Source: Betaproteobacteria bacterium
Lineage (GTDB): Bacteria > Pseudomonadota > Gammaproteobacteria > Burkholderiales > Casimicrobiaceae
Assembly: GCA_016717855.1 (NCBI GenBank)
Contig: JADKEV010000008.1
Coordinates: forward strand, 62,001 to 126,000
DNA: 64,000 bases
Direction of reading: 5' to 3'
This document shows, piece by piece, positions 9,302-17,457 of this stretch. Made by a program: the position numbers and the translations under genes. Each line of letters opens with the position of its first letter. The first letter of the stretch is position 1. Below the pieces are notes generated by a model, which worked only from the letters and a program-made list of their open reading frames with translations, did not search any database and was not told the origin of the DNA.

Positions 9302-10406
9302 ATGGAAGCCGAACAAGTCAACCAGATCCAGACCAGCCTTTCCTCGCTCTCGGTTCGCGCCGCCGAACTGCGGAGGTATCTTTGACTTCGACGCCAAGGC
9401 CGCGCGGCTGACCGAGGTCTCGCGCGAACTCGAAGACTCCAAGGTCTGGGACGACCCCAAGCACGCGCAGGAACTCGGGCGCGAGAAGAAACTCCTCGAA
9501 GGCATCGTTCTCAACCTGCGCGACATCGACGGCCGGCTGAAGGACGGGACCGAGCTGTTCGAGATGGCGAAGGCCGAGAACGACGACGACACGCTGCGCG
9601 CGGTCGCGGCCGATGCCGGAACGGTCGAGACCGCGGTCGCCAAGCTCGAATTCCAGCGGATGTTCAACCATCCGATGGACCCGACCAACTGCTTCATCGA
9701 CATCAATGCCGGGTCCGGGGGCACCGAAGCGCAGGACTGGGCGTCGATGCTATTGCGCATGTACATGCGCTATTGCGAGCGCAAGGGCTACGGCGTCGAG
9801 CTGCTCGAAGAATCCGCCGGCGAAGTCGCGGGACTCAAGAGCGCGTCGGTCAAGGTCACCGGCGATTATGCGTACGGCCACCTGCGCACCGAGACCGGCG
9901 TGCACCGGCTGGTGCGCAAGTCGCCGTACGATTCCGGCAATCGCCGCCACACCTCGTTCGCCAGCGTGTTCGTCTATCCCGAAGTCGACGACTCGATCGA
10001 AATCGAGATCAACCCGGCGGACCTGCGCATCGACACCTTCCGCGCCAGCGGCGCCGGCGGCCAGCACATCAACAAGACCGACTCCGCGGTGCGGATGACC
10101 CACCTGCCCACCGGCATCGTCGTCCAGTGCCAGAACGACCGCTCGCAGCACCGCAACCGCGCCGAAGCGATGGCGATGCTGAAGTCGAAGTTGTACGAAT
10201 ACGAGCTGCGCAAGCAGCAGGCCGAGCAGCAGAAACTCGAAGACAGCAAGACCGACATCGGCTGGGGCCACCAGATCCGCTCGTACGTGCTGGACCAGTC
10301 GCGGATCAAGGATCTGCGGACGAACTTCGAGACCGGCAATACGCAGGCGATACTCGACGGCGACCTTGACGACTTCATCGCGGCGAGCTTGAAGCAGGGG
10401 GTGTGA
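9302..10406 (+). CDS. prfB: Peptide chain release factor 2 with programmed +1 frameshift
   Basis: RF2 reads UGA and UAA stop codons and releases the finished peptide. The gene starts at ATG 9302, and codon 27 is followed by an in-frame UGA. The classic autoregulatory site CTT TGA C sits at 9380-9386, with the internal Shine-Dalgarno CGGAGG just upstream (9371-9376). Slippage into +1 frame gives a 367-residue protein. The peptidyl-transferase motif GGQ (SGAGGQHINKTDS) is intact. The stop-codon recognition loop reads SPY (KSPYDSGNRRHTSF) instead of the usual SPF. Expression is expected to be set by RF2 level through the UGA. It precedes a GNAT gene by one base and is close to lysS, as in many proteobacteria. 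Confidence 0.97.
9371..9386 (+). promoter_or_regulatory. Programmed frameshift site of prfB
   Basis: CGGAGGTATCTTTGAC combines an internal Shine-Dalgarno, the slippery CUU codon and the UGA stop followed by C, the canonical arrangement for RF2 autoregulation. Confidence 0.95.
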
Positions 10407-10407
10407 C

Positions 10408-10986
10408 ATGGCCCAAGCGGCCTTTCACGCCGAGCTGCTGGATCTGCCTGAGACGCTGGTCGGCGGGCGCGTGTTGCTGCGGCCATATCGCCCCGGCGAC
10501 GGGGCGGCCCTCTTCGCGGCCATCGACGGCCATCGCGCCGAACTGGGCAAGTGGCTGGGCTGGCTGGACCAGCATCAAACGCCTGACGACTCCGAAGCCT
10601 ACGTGCGCCGACTGCACGCCAAGTGGCAGGAGCGCTCGGCGCTGATCCTGGCCATCTGGTCCCGGGACGGCAAAGACTACCTCGGCGGCACCGGCTTCCA
10701 CGCCTTCGACTGGACGGTGCCCAGCTTCGAGCTGGGCTACTTCCTGCGCCCCGATGCGCAGGGCCACGGCTACGCCAGCGAGGCGGTGCGCCTGGTCGTC
10801 GACTTCGGCTTCAAGTCGCTGGCCGCGCGGCGGATCTGGGCGAGCTGCGACGCGCAGAACGTGCGCAGCGTTCGCGTGCTGGAACGCTGCGGTTTCGCGC
10901 GCGAGGGCACGTTGAAGAACGAACGGCGCAACCTGCAAGGCGGCTTGCGCGACACCTTGCTGTTCGGCCTCACGACGCCGCCATGA
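10408..10986 (+). CDS. GNAT acetyltransferase, RimJ/RimL type
   Basis: This protein transfers an acetyl group from acetyl-CoA to an amine, in this subgroup often a protein N-terminus or small molecule. It has 192 residues with LRPYRPGDGAALFAAI at the start, the acetyl-CoA loop region LRPDAQGHGYASEAVRLVVD and the late motif NVRSVRVLERCGFAREG, all typical of the RimJ/RimL family. It starts one base after the prfB stop and overlaps the next gene by ATGA, so all three are probably one transcript. The substrate is unknown. Confidence 0.88.
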   Translation: MAQAAFHAELLDLPETLVGGRVLLRPYRPGDGAALFAAIDGHRAELGKWLGWLDQHQTPDDSEAYVRRLHAKWQERSALILAIWSRDGKDYLGGTGFHAFDWTVPSFELGYFLRPDAQGHGYASEAVRLVVDFGFKSLAARRIWASCDAQNVRSVRVLERCGFAREGTLKNERRNLQGGLRDTLLFGLTTPP

Positions 10987-11672
10987 CCCGCGCCCCCATC
11001 GCCGCGTTCATCTTCGACATCGATGGCACGATCATCGATTCGATGCCGTATCACAACCGTTCGTGGAACCTGCTGTTCGAGCGCCACGGCATCGGTGACG
11101 AGCACCTGAAGCTGGCGCACCGGGGCGCCGGGCGCACCGGCGCCGAGTTGATACGCGAGATCTTCGGCGCGCACCTGCCCGACGCGCGGGTCCGGGCGCT
11201 GGTCGACGAGAAGGAAAACATCTACCGCAACATGTTCCGCCCCGAGTTCCGCGAAGTGCCGGGCTTCACCGCCTTCGCCCGCGCGGCCAGGGCGGCCGGC
11301 CTCAAGCTGGGGCTGGGCACCGCGGGTGACCCGGAGAACATCGCGTTCGCCATCGGCGGCCTCGAGCTGCACGATTTTTTCGACACGGCGGTCGGCGCGG
11401 CCGACGTCCGCCACGGCAAGCCCGAGCCCGACATATTCCTGGAAGCGGCGCGGCGGATGGATGTCGCGCCGGAGCAGTGCCTGGTGTTCGAAGACGCTCC
11501 GCTGGGCATCGAAGCCGCGCGGCGCGCGGGCATGCGAGCCGTCGCGCTGACGACCAGCGATCCGGATCATGCTTTTGCCGCGTACGCGCACGTGATCCAC
11601 GTGTGCGGCGACTACCGGAACGTGGCGGTCCATGCGCTCGCAGGATTCTTGTCCGGGCAAAACGCCGGATGA
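10983..11672 (+). CDS. HAD-superfamily phosphatase, beta-phosphoglucomutase-like
   Basis: This is a 229-residue phosphotransferase or phosphatase with the complete HAD motif set: motif I FDIDGTIIDS near the N-terminus, motif II LGTAGD, motif III Lys in GKPEPDIFLEAARR and motif IV VFEDAPLGIEAARRAGM. The cap region between motif I and II (YHNRSWNLLFERHGI) is of the subclass I, sugar-phosphate type. The ATG at 10983 overlaps the stop of the GNAT gene. Substrate not visible; phosphorylated sugars or phosphoglycolate-like compounds are usual for this subgroup. Confidence 0.87.
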   Translation: MTRAPIAAFIFDIDGTIIDSMPYHNRSWNLLFERHGIGDEHLKLAHRGAGRTGAELIREIFGAHLPDARVRALVDEKENIYRNMFRPEFREVPGFTAFARAARAAGLKLGLGTAGDPENIAFAIGGLELHDFFDTAVGAADVRHGKPEPDIFLEAARRMDVAPEQCLVFEDAPLGIEAARRAGMRAVALTTSDPDHAFAAYAHVIHVCGDYRNVAVHALAGFLSGQNAG

Positions 11673-11801
11673 TGCGCCTCGCTCGATCGGACAAGCCCAT
11701 GCTCCGAACGCGATGTGACACATCCGGCCATATGCGCCACACTAGCGTCCGGCCAAAGCGCTGAAATTCGAAACCCACGCATTCCACTAACCGAGCCCGT
11801 C

Positions 11802-13318
11802 ATGCCCGAACAGCCCCCCCCAGCACCGCCTTCGCCCCCTGCCGACGAAAGCCAGGTCTTCGCCGAACGCCGCGCCAAGCTGAAGGCCTGGCGCGAGGAA
11901 GGCAACGCCTACCCGAACGATTTCCGGCGCGACGCGTTCGCCGCCGACCTGCACGAAAAGTACGGCGCGCAGACCAACGAGACGCTCGAGGCCGCGCCGC
12001 TGACGGTCACCGTCGCGGGCCGGATGATGCTCAAGCGCGTGATGGGCAAGGCGAGCTTCGCGACCCTCAAGGACATGACCGGGCGCATCCAGCTCTACGT
12101 GACGAACGACGGCGCCGGCGAGGACGCGCATGCGGCGTTCAAGCACTGGGACATGGGCGACATCCTGGGCGCGACCGGGACGCTGTTCAAGACCAAGTCC
12201 GGCGAGCTGAGCGTGCGGGTGACGTCCCTGCGGATGTTGTCGAAGGCGCTGCGCCCGCTGCCGGAGAAGTACCACGGCCTGCTCGACACCGAGGCGAAGG
12301 TGCGCCAGCGCTATCTCGACCTGATCACCAACGACCGCTCGCAGGACGTGTTCCTGAAGCGTTCGCAGATCATCCAGTCGATGCGGCAGTTCTTCGTCGC
12401 CCGGCGCTATCTCGAGGTCGAGACGCCGATGATGCATCCGATCCCCGGCGGCGCCGCGGCGCGCCCGTTCGTCACGCATCACAACGCGCTCGACATGGAG
12501 CTCTACCTGCGCATCGCGCCGGAGCTGTACCTGAAAAAGCTCGTTGTCGGCGGCTTCGAGCGGGTGTTCGAGATCAACCGGAGCTTCCGCAACGAAGGCA
12601 TTTCGGTTCGCCACAATCCCGAATTCACGATGCTGGAGTTCTACGAGGCGTACCAGGACTTCCATTACCTGATGGACCTGACCGAGACGCTGTTCCGCGA
12701 ACTCGCGCAAAGCGTGCTGGGCTCGATGCAGTTCACGTACCAGGACATCCCGCTCGATTTCGCGCAGCCGTTCGACCGGCTGACCATGGCGCAGGCGATC
12801 GCCAAGTACAACTCGCACTATCCGCTGCACGAGCTGGACAAGCCCGCCTACCTGCGCGTGGCGCTGGCGCCGTTCGACGTCGAGGTGTTCCCCACCGACG
12901 GCCTGGGCCTGCTGCAGTTGAAGCTGTTCGAGGCCACGACCGAGGACAAGCTGTTGCAGCCGACGTTCATCATTTCGCACCCGACCGACGTCTCGCCGCT
13001 GGCGCGCAAGAACGACGCCAACCCGGCGATCACCGACCGCTTCGAGCTGTTCATCACCGGCCGCGAGTTCGCCAACGGCTTTTCCGAGCTGAACGATCCG
13101 GAAGACCAGGCGGCGCGCTTCATGGAACAGGTCCGCGCCCGGGAGGCGGGCGACGCCGAGGCGATGCACTACGACGCCGACTACATCCGCGCCCTGGAGT
13201 TCGGCCTGCCCCCCACCGCCGGCGAGGGCATCGGCATCGACCGCCTGATCATGCTGCTGACCGACTCGCCCAGCATCCGCGACGTGATCCTGTTCCCGCA
13301 GTTGCGGCGGAGGATTGA
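11802..13318 (+). CDS. lysS: Lysyl-tRNA synthetase, class II, with apparent 1-base deletion at the last codons
   Basis: This enzyme charges tRNA-Lys. The anticodon-binding OB domain occupies the first third (TVTVAGRMMLKRVMGKASF). The class II core follows, with motif 2 FRNEGISVRHNPEFTMLEFY and motif 3 GEGIGIDRLIMLLTDSPS. The family ends in FPQxRPE or similar. Here the frame reads FPQLRRR and then runs on through a palindromic repeat towards hemN. In the next frame GAG GAT TGA closes at 13318, so one lost base near 13303-13310 restores an LRPED ending of about 505 residues. I therefore end the gene at 13318. ATG 11802 was chosen over an upstream in-frame ATG at 11715, which would add about 29 non-conserved residues. 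Confidence 0.92.
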
Positions 13319-13331
13319 CCTGGGGAGGGAT

Positions 13332-13358
13332 GATGGGTGTCGCTGCGCTCGCCCATCC
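13332..13358. repeat. Dispersed palindromic repeat copy between lysS and hemN
   Basis: GATGGGTGTCGCTGCGCTCG then CCCATCC is an inverted-orientation, slightly diverged copy. It lies 14 bases after the inferred lysS stop. Confidence 0.75.
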
Positions 13359-13428
13359 CGGCCGGGGGTTGATCCGGGGACTCTCTTGACTCAAGACACG
13401 CCCCTTCTATCCTCCGTACCATCTGCCC

Positions 13429-14838
13429 ATGGAAACTTCAGCGCCCCCTGTAGCCGCAGCCGCGAAACCGGCCCTTGTCATCGACCGCGAACTGCTCGAT
13501 GCGTTGCCCGCCTTCGGCCCGCGCTACACGTCGTACCCGACCGCCGACCGCTTTGCCGACGCATTCCCGCCGGCCGAGTATGAGAGCCTGCTGCGCGGTT
13601 TCGACGCGCCGACGACCGGCGTCTACGTCCACATCCCGTTCTGCAAGACCGTCTGCTACTACTGCGCGTGCAACAAGGTGATCACGGCCAACTACCTGAA
13701 GGCCGAGCGCTACCTGCGCGCGCTGCACCAGGAAATCGAGCGCGTCGGCGCGCTGCTGCCCCGCAAGATTCCGGTGTCCGACCTGCACTTCGGCGGGGGC
13801 ACGCCGACCTATCTGAAGGACGAAGACCTGGCCGGCGTCGTCCGCGCGCTGCGCGACACGTTCGGCTGGTCGGCGGACTTCATCGGCGCGATCGAGCTGC
13901 ATCCGCAGACCGTGTCGCCGGAGCGGCTGTCGGCGCTGGCCGACATGGGCTTCACCCGCATCAGCCTGGGCATCCAGGACTTCGACCCGCAGGTCCAGGA
14001 CGCGGTCAACCGCTTCCAGAGCGTCGAGGAAACCGCGGCGCTGATCGAGAAGGCGCGCACGCTGGGCATGCGCTCGACCAACATCGACCTGATCTACGGC
14101 CTGCCCAAGCAGACCATGGAAGGCTTCGGCCGGACGCTGCGGGCGGTGATCGACCTCCGGCCGGATCGCATCGCGCTCTATCGCTATGCCCACCTGCCTT
14201 CGCGCTTCAAGCCGCAGCGGCAGATCATCGATGCCGACCTGCCGACCGGCAACGAATCGCTGGACCTGATGGAAATGGCGCTGGTCCGGATGGCCGATGC
14301 CGGCTACGTCTACATCGGCATGGATCACTTCGCGCTGCCCGACGACGAGCTGGCGGTGGCGCAACGGGAAGGCCGGCTGCGCCGCGACTTCCAGGGCTAC
14401 ACCGCGCGCCGCCCCGGCGACCTGATCTCGTTCGGCGTGTCGGCGATCGGCAAGATCGGCAACTGCTACGTGCAGAACACGCGCGAGCTCATGGTCTACG
14501 AAAAGATGATCGGCGACGGCGGCCTCGCCGTCACCCGCGGCATGCGGCTGAACAACGACGACGCGATGCGCGCCGACGTGATCGAGCGCCTGATGTGCGA
14601 CTTCGAACTCGACATCGCCGGCTGGGAACGCCGCTGGGGCCGCAAGTTCGCCACCGAGTACGCGGACGAACTCAAGCGGCTGGACACGCTGGTCAAGATG
14701 GGCCTGGTCGCGGTCACGCCCGCCGCGCTGCGCGTCACCGACGCCGGCCGGCTGCTGGTGCGCCACGTGTGCCAGGTGTTCGACGCCTATCTGGCGAATC
14801 CGGCCCTGCGTCGGGCGCAGTATTCGCGCAACCATTGA
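13429..14838 (+). CDS. hemN: Oxygen-independent coproporphyrinogen III oxidase
   Basis: This radical SAM enzyme decarboxylates coproporphyrinogen III to protoporphyrinogen IX in haem synthesis without oxygen. It has 469 residues. The 4Fe-4S cysteines are C72, C76 and C79 (PFCKTVCYYCAC). The SAM-binding HFGGGTPTYL and the RISLGIQDFDPQVQDAVNR stretch are characteristic of true HemN rather than HemW. The C-terminal HemN domain includes GYVYIGMDHFALPDDELA. A short CTTGACTCAAG palindrome lies 36-46 bases before the ATG but is not a convincing FNR site. A strong terminator follows. With hemH later in the window, the haem pathway is represented twice. Confidence 0.96.
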   Translation: METSAPPVAAAAKPALVIDRELLDALPAFGPRYTSYPTADRFADAFPPAEYESLLRGFDAPTTGVYVHIPFCKTVCYYCACNKVITANYLKAERYLRALHQEIERVGALLPRKIPVSDLHFGGGTPTYLKDEDLAGVVRALRDTFGWSADFIGAIELHPQTVSPERLSALADMGFTRISLGIQDFDPQVQDAVNRFQSVEETAALIEKARTLGMRSTNIDLIYGLPKQTMEGFGRTLRAVIDLRPDRIALYRYAHLPSRFKPQRQIIDADLPTGNESLDLMEMALVRMADAGYVYIGMDHFALPDDELAVAQREGRLRRDFQGYTARRPGDLISFGVSAIGKIGNCYVQNTRELMVYEKMIGDGGLAVTRGMRLNNDDAMRADVIERLMCDFELDIAGWERRWGRKFATEYADELKRLDTLVKMGLVAVTPAALRVTDAGRLLVRHVCQVFDAYLANPALRRAQYSRNH

Positions 14839-14893
14839 GTGGTGGGCCGCTGGCCGGCGGCGCTGACGCAGTTCTCCCGGCGGATCATTCCGC

Positions 14894-14923
14894 AAATTTC
14901 CCGCAGCGATGCGGGAAATTTTT
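14894..14923 (+). terminator. Rho-independent terminator after hemN
   Basis: A 12-bp perfect stem (AAATTTCCCGCA / TGCGGGAAATTT) with a GCGA loop is followed by T residues. It is symmetrical enough to work on both strands. Confidence 0.85.
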
Positions 14924-14969
14924 GTCACAATGGCGGCCTGCCAATAACGCCGCCGCCAGGAAACCCACG

Positions 14970-15191
14970 ATGAAACGCGCCCGGAAAGCCCGGCGAACGC
15001 ACGCCGCCCAAATCACGACGCCCGCTGCCGGCGCGGCAGCGACGCAGACGGTTGTCGTCCCCGTCGCGCCCCCGCGCAACCCTTATGTGTCGCTGGCGCA
15101 TGCCCGCAAGGCTGGCGCGCACGGCGGCGGCAACCGGACCCGCCGGCAAGCGGAAAAGCGGGAATTGCGCGCGCGACAGGAGGCGGAGTGA
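14970..15191 (+). CDS. Small basic conserved hypothetical protein
   Basis: This 73-residue protein opens with a basic stretch (MKRARKARRTHAAQ). It has an Ala/Pro/Val middle and a C-terminal block NPYVSLAHARKAGAHGGGNR followed by basic residues. The NP.V.LA..RKAGAH pattern is one I recognise from small uncharacterised proteins in betaproteobacteria, which supports a real gene. No function is known. It may bind nucleic acid given its charge, but that is a guess. It sits between the hemN terminator and tRNA-Pro; AGGAAACCCACG upstream of the ATG offers a weak ribosome site. Confidence 0.6.
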   Translation: MKRARKARRTHAAQITTPAAGAAATQTVVVPVAPPRNPYVSLAHARKAGAHGGGNRTRRQAEKRELRARQEAE

Positions 15192-15233
15192 GCCGGCCCG
15201 GCAGACATTCATCGCGCGGGCAACGGCGGGCGG

Positions 15234-15239
15234 TATAAT
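15234..15239 (+). promoter_or_regulatory. -10 box of the tRNA-Pro promoter
   Basis: TATAAT lies 9 bases before the mature tRNA start and is followed by CGCGGG, a GC-rich discriminator typical of stable RNA promoters. Confidence 0.7.
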
Positions 15240-15247
15240 CGCGGGCT

Positions 15248-15324
15248 CGGAGTATAGCGCAGCCCGGTAGCGCATCTGCTTTGGGAGCAGAGGGTCGTCA
15301 GTTCGAATCTGACTACTCCGACCA
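15248..15324 (+). tRNA. tRNA-Pro (anticodon UGG)
   Basis: The full cloverleaf is present: acceptor CGGAGTA pairs with TACTCCG, the anticodon loop is CTTTGGGAG with TGG, the T-loop is GTTCGAATC and CCA is encoded. Confidence 0.97.
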
Positions 15325-15387
15325 CTCACCCAAGCCCCGCCGCGCGGCATCCCGCGACGCCGGCAGCAGCGAACAGCCGCACCGCAT

Positions 15388-15464
15388 GCGCCCGTAGCTC
15401 ATCTGGATAGAGCACCGGCCTTCTAAGCCGGGGGTAACAGGTTCGAGTCCTGTCGGGCGTACCA
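15388..15464 (+). tRNA. tRNA-Arg (anticodon UCU)
   Basis: Acceptor GCGCCCG pairs with CGGGCGT with one G-T pair, the anticodon loop is CTTCTAA with TCT, the T-loop is GTTCGAGTC and CCA is encoded. It probably shares a transcript with tRNA-Pro 63 bases upstream. Confidence 0.97.
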
Positions 15465-15521
15465 CGATTGCACGGGGCGGCTGGAGGACATCATGCAGAC
15501 CACATCCCGGAGTCGCGAGCC

Positions 15522-15900
15522 ATGACCAACCTATTGCTGGCGAACAACATCGAACGGCAGGCGCGTGCTCGCCGCTACGAGGCGGCCGATCGACCGCCAG
15601 GACCGTCGCGGGCTTCAGGCGAATACAACCCGGCGTGGCAGTGCCGGTCGACGCATCGTGTTCGCGCGGGGACTTCAGCCCGGAAGTCCTGCGAAGAAGG
15701 CGGGGCGAGGGCGTGGTTTGCCTCGGCTGGAGTGCACCCGTGGCCCGCGACGGGCGCTGGTGCGCACGCGCCTGACGGCAAGGCGCAGAGCGCCCATGCA
15801 CGTGATTCCCGTCTGCCCGTTCATCGCCGCCTACCTGCGCAAGCATCGCGAGTTCATCGACCTGGTCAAGCCGGAAGTGCAGGTCGCGTTCAAGGTATCG
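15522..15900 (+). pseudogene. Decayed small GNAT-like (COG2388 type) acetyltransferase
   Basis: Only the two ends of a short acetyltransferase are recognisable. ATG 15522 opens LLANNIERQARARRYEAA, like the N-terminus of this family. After about 200 bases with no matching frame, MHVIPVCPFIAAYLRKHREF (from 15796) matches the conserved C-terminal VPVCPFVxxYLxKHPE motif. The intervening DNA has repeated GGGCTTCAG and GGGACTTCAGCCCG motifs, suggesting an inserted repeat element. The C-terminal match is good, the N-terminal one weak. No intact product can be made. Confidence 0.5.
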
Positions 15901-15921
15901 AGGCTCCGGCTGCTTGCAGTT

Positions 15922-15959
15922 CGTCTCGTTTGATGCTATGTTAGCCATCAATCGAGACG
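15922..15959 (+). promoter_or_regulatory. Operator-like inverted repeat before the Xre/RES module
   Basis: CGTCTCGTTTGATGCTA and TAGCCATCAATCGAGACG form a 17/18-bp imperfect palindrome with a TGT centre. It contains a possible -10 (GCTATGTTA) and ends just before the GGAGG ribosome site. This is the expected position for autorepression by the antitoxin. Confidence 0.6.
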
Positions 15960-15967
15960 GAGGTGGC

Positions 15968-16617
15968 ATGACTGCGAATCGTGGAATCGCTCGCCGGAAG
16001 ATCGCGGTGCCGGCTGATCGGGCTGCCGCGAAGGCGCCGGCAAGAACAACCGCAAAGACCGGGCCGCGGGTGATCCACACGAGCCCAGGCGGCAGGGTTG
16101 CTGACAAAGCGCACGAAAAGCAAGGGACTGCCTGCGCGGCGACCACGGGCGGGACTCGCATGAATCCCGGCAGGGACAGCGTGGACGCCTGATCGCCAAA
16201 GTCAGTGGCGCGACCCCGCTCCAACTCGTCGGCATCGAACGCGCAGGCGTGCGCGGACGCCTGCTGAAAGACATCGCGCAGCAGATGGACATGCCGTCCA
16301 GCCGCTTGTTCACGATCATCGGCGTGCCCAAGGCGACGGCGGAGAAAAAGGCGGCCGCCAACGACGTGATTGCCGGCGCCGGCGGCCAGGCCGCGCTGGG
16401 CATGATCCGGCTGCTGGGGATGGCCAGGAGCATCGTCCTGCAAAGCACCGCCGATGCCGCACGCGACTTCGACTCGGCCAAGTGGCTGGGCCGATGGATC
16501 GAGACGCCGCAGCCCGCGCTTGGCGGCAGGAAGCCAGCGGAATTTCTGGATACGCCCACCGGTCTGGAGATCGTCTCGAAGGCGCTGGGCGCGATCGAAA
16601 GCGGCGCCTACCAGTGA
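15968..16617 (+). CDS. Xre/MbcA/ParS-family antitoxin, frame broken near 16105-16190
   Basis: This is the antitoxin partner of the RES toxin. The C-terminal region (16249-16617 from an in-frame GTG) has the DUF2384 features FTIIGVPKATAEKKAAAN, AKWLGRWIETPQPALGGRKP and EFLDTPTGLEIVSKALGAIE. Recognisable protein extends upstream in that frame (LIAKVSGATPLQLVGIERAG) to a stop at 16102, with no good start. A strong ribosome site, GGAGGTGGCATG, opens a different frame at 15968 with an Arg/Lys/Ala-rich N-terminus. One base change between 16105 and 16190 would join the two. Either there is an assembly indel, or the gene now makes a short antitoxin from GTG 16249. The stop overlaps the toxin start (GTGA). 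Confidence 0.72.
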
Positions 16618-17099
16618 CAGCGACGGTGCCGCTGTGGCGCATCGCCGCCGAGACCCGGGACTACAAGGCAACCGATCTATCCGGCCACGGCGCCGCCAAG
16701 TACCCCGGCCGCTGGAATGCGCACGGCGAGCGGGTTGTCTACGCCGCGACATCGCTCGCGCTTGCCGTGCTCGAGACCGCCGCGCATCTCGACGATGCGG
16801 GCCTGCCGCTGAATCGTTTCGTGGTGCAGCTCACGATCCCTGTCGCCGTATGGGGTGCTCGGCAGGAATTGCAGGCGCCAGCCCTGGATCCCGGATGGGC
16901 CGCGATTCCGGCGGGCCGGGCGAGCGTTGACATCGGTTCGGCCTGGTACAAGTCTGCCCGGTGCGCGCTGCTTCTCGTGCCCTCGGTCGTCGTCCCCGAG
17001 GAACAGGCGGTGCTGATCAATGCGTTGCACTCTGACGCGAAGACGATCAAGGCGCGGACGCTCCGCCGTTTCGACTACAACAGCCTGTTCCGGAGTTGA
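16614..17099 (+). CDS. RES-domain toxin
   Basis: RES toxins (MbcT, ParT type) act on NAD+ or related nucleotides and stop growth when the antitoxin is lost. The GTG at 16614 overlaps the antitoxin TGA, giving 161 residues. Family marks are LWRIAAETRDYKATDLSGHG, AAKYPGRWNAHGERVVYAAT and SLALAVLETAAHLDDA. The Arg, Tyr and Glu positions used by this fold in NAD binding are all represented. The later SAWYKSARCALLLVPSVVVP also fits. The toxin frame is intact although the antitoxin frame is not, which argues that the antitoxin break is not real or that a shorter antitoxin suffices. Confidence 0.88.
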   Translation: MTATVPLWRIAAETRDYKATDLSGHGAAKYPGRWNAHGERVVYAATSLALAVLETAAHLDDAGLPLNRFVVQLTIPVAVWGARQELQAPALDPGWAAIPAGRASVDIGSAWYKSARCALLLVPSVVVPEEQAVLINALHSDAKTIKARTLRRFDYNSLFRS

Positions 17100-17158
17100 T
17101 GCCGCGGTGACCGGCGCGGCGGTCAACGGGTGCGGCCGCACCCGGACGCCGGGGCTGG

Positions 17159-17164
17159 TATAAT
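17159..17164 (+). promoter_or_regulatory. -10 box of the tRNA-His promoter
   Basis: TATAAT lies 40 bases before the mature tRNA, with GC-rich DNA downstream, consistent with a stable RNA promoter and a short 5-prime leader. Confidence 0.6.
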
Positions 17165-17203
17165 TCCGCTCCCCGCGGGCGCAAGTGCCCGTGGCGGTCG
17201 AAT

Positions 17204-17280
17204 GGTGGCTGTAGCTCAGTTGGTAGAGTCCCGGATTGTGATTCCGGTTGTCGTGGGTTCGAGTCCCATCAGCCACCCCA
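17204..17280 (+). tRNA. tRNA-His (anticodon GUG)
   Basis: The acceptor GTGGCTG pairs with CAGCCAC and the extra G at position -1 (17204) faces C73, the hallmark of tRNA-His. The anticodon loop is TTGTGAT and CCA is encoded. Confidence 0.97.
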
Positions 17281-17457
17281 GATGATCAAGGTGTATTCCG
17301 GTCACATGGGTAACAGTTTGTACCGGACACACAGGTACCACTTTCGCCTCGAAGGGACAGCCGCCGGTTCGAGGCGGCATGTCTCGTGATCGAAGAATCC
17401 CAGTCGTACCTCAAGGCCTGGGGTGGTTAGCCCACGCCGTTGCCCGGTGGCGCCCGC

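Noticed and set aside
13387..13397. FNR-like site before hemN
   Set aside because: CTTGACTCAAG is a palindrome, but spacing and bases do not fit TTGAT-N4-ATCAA.
17290..17345. Possible IS481-type terminus (GGTCACATGGGTAACAGTTT and related bases)
   Set aside because: The motif is suggestive, but no transposase frame, partner end or target duplication is present, so it is not listed as a mobile element.
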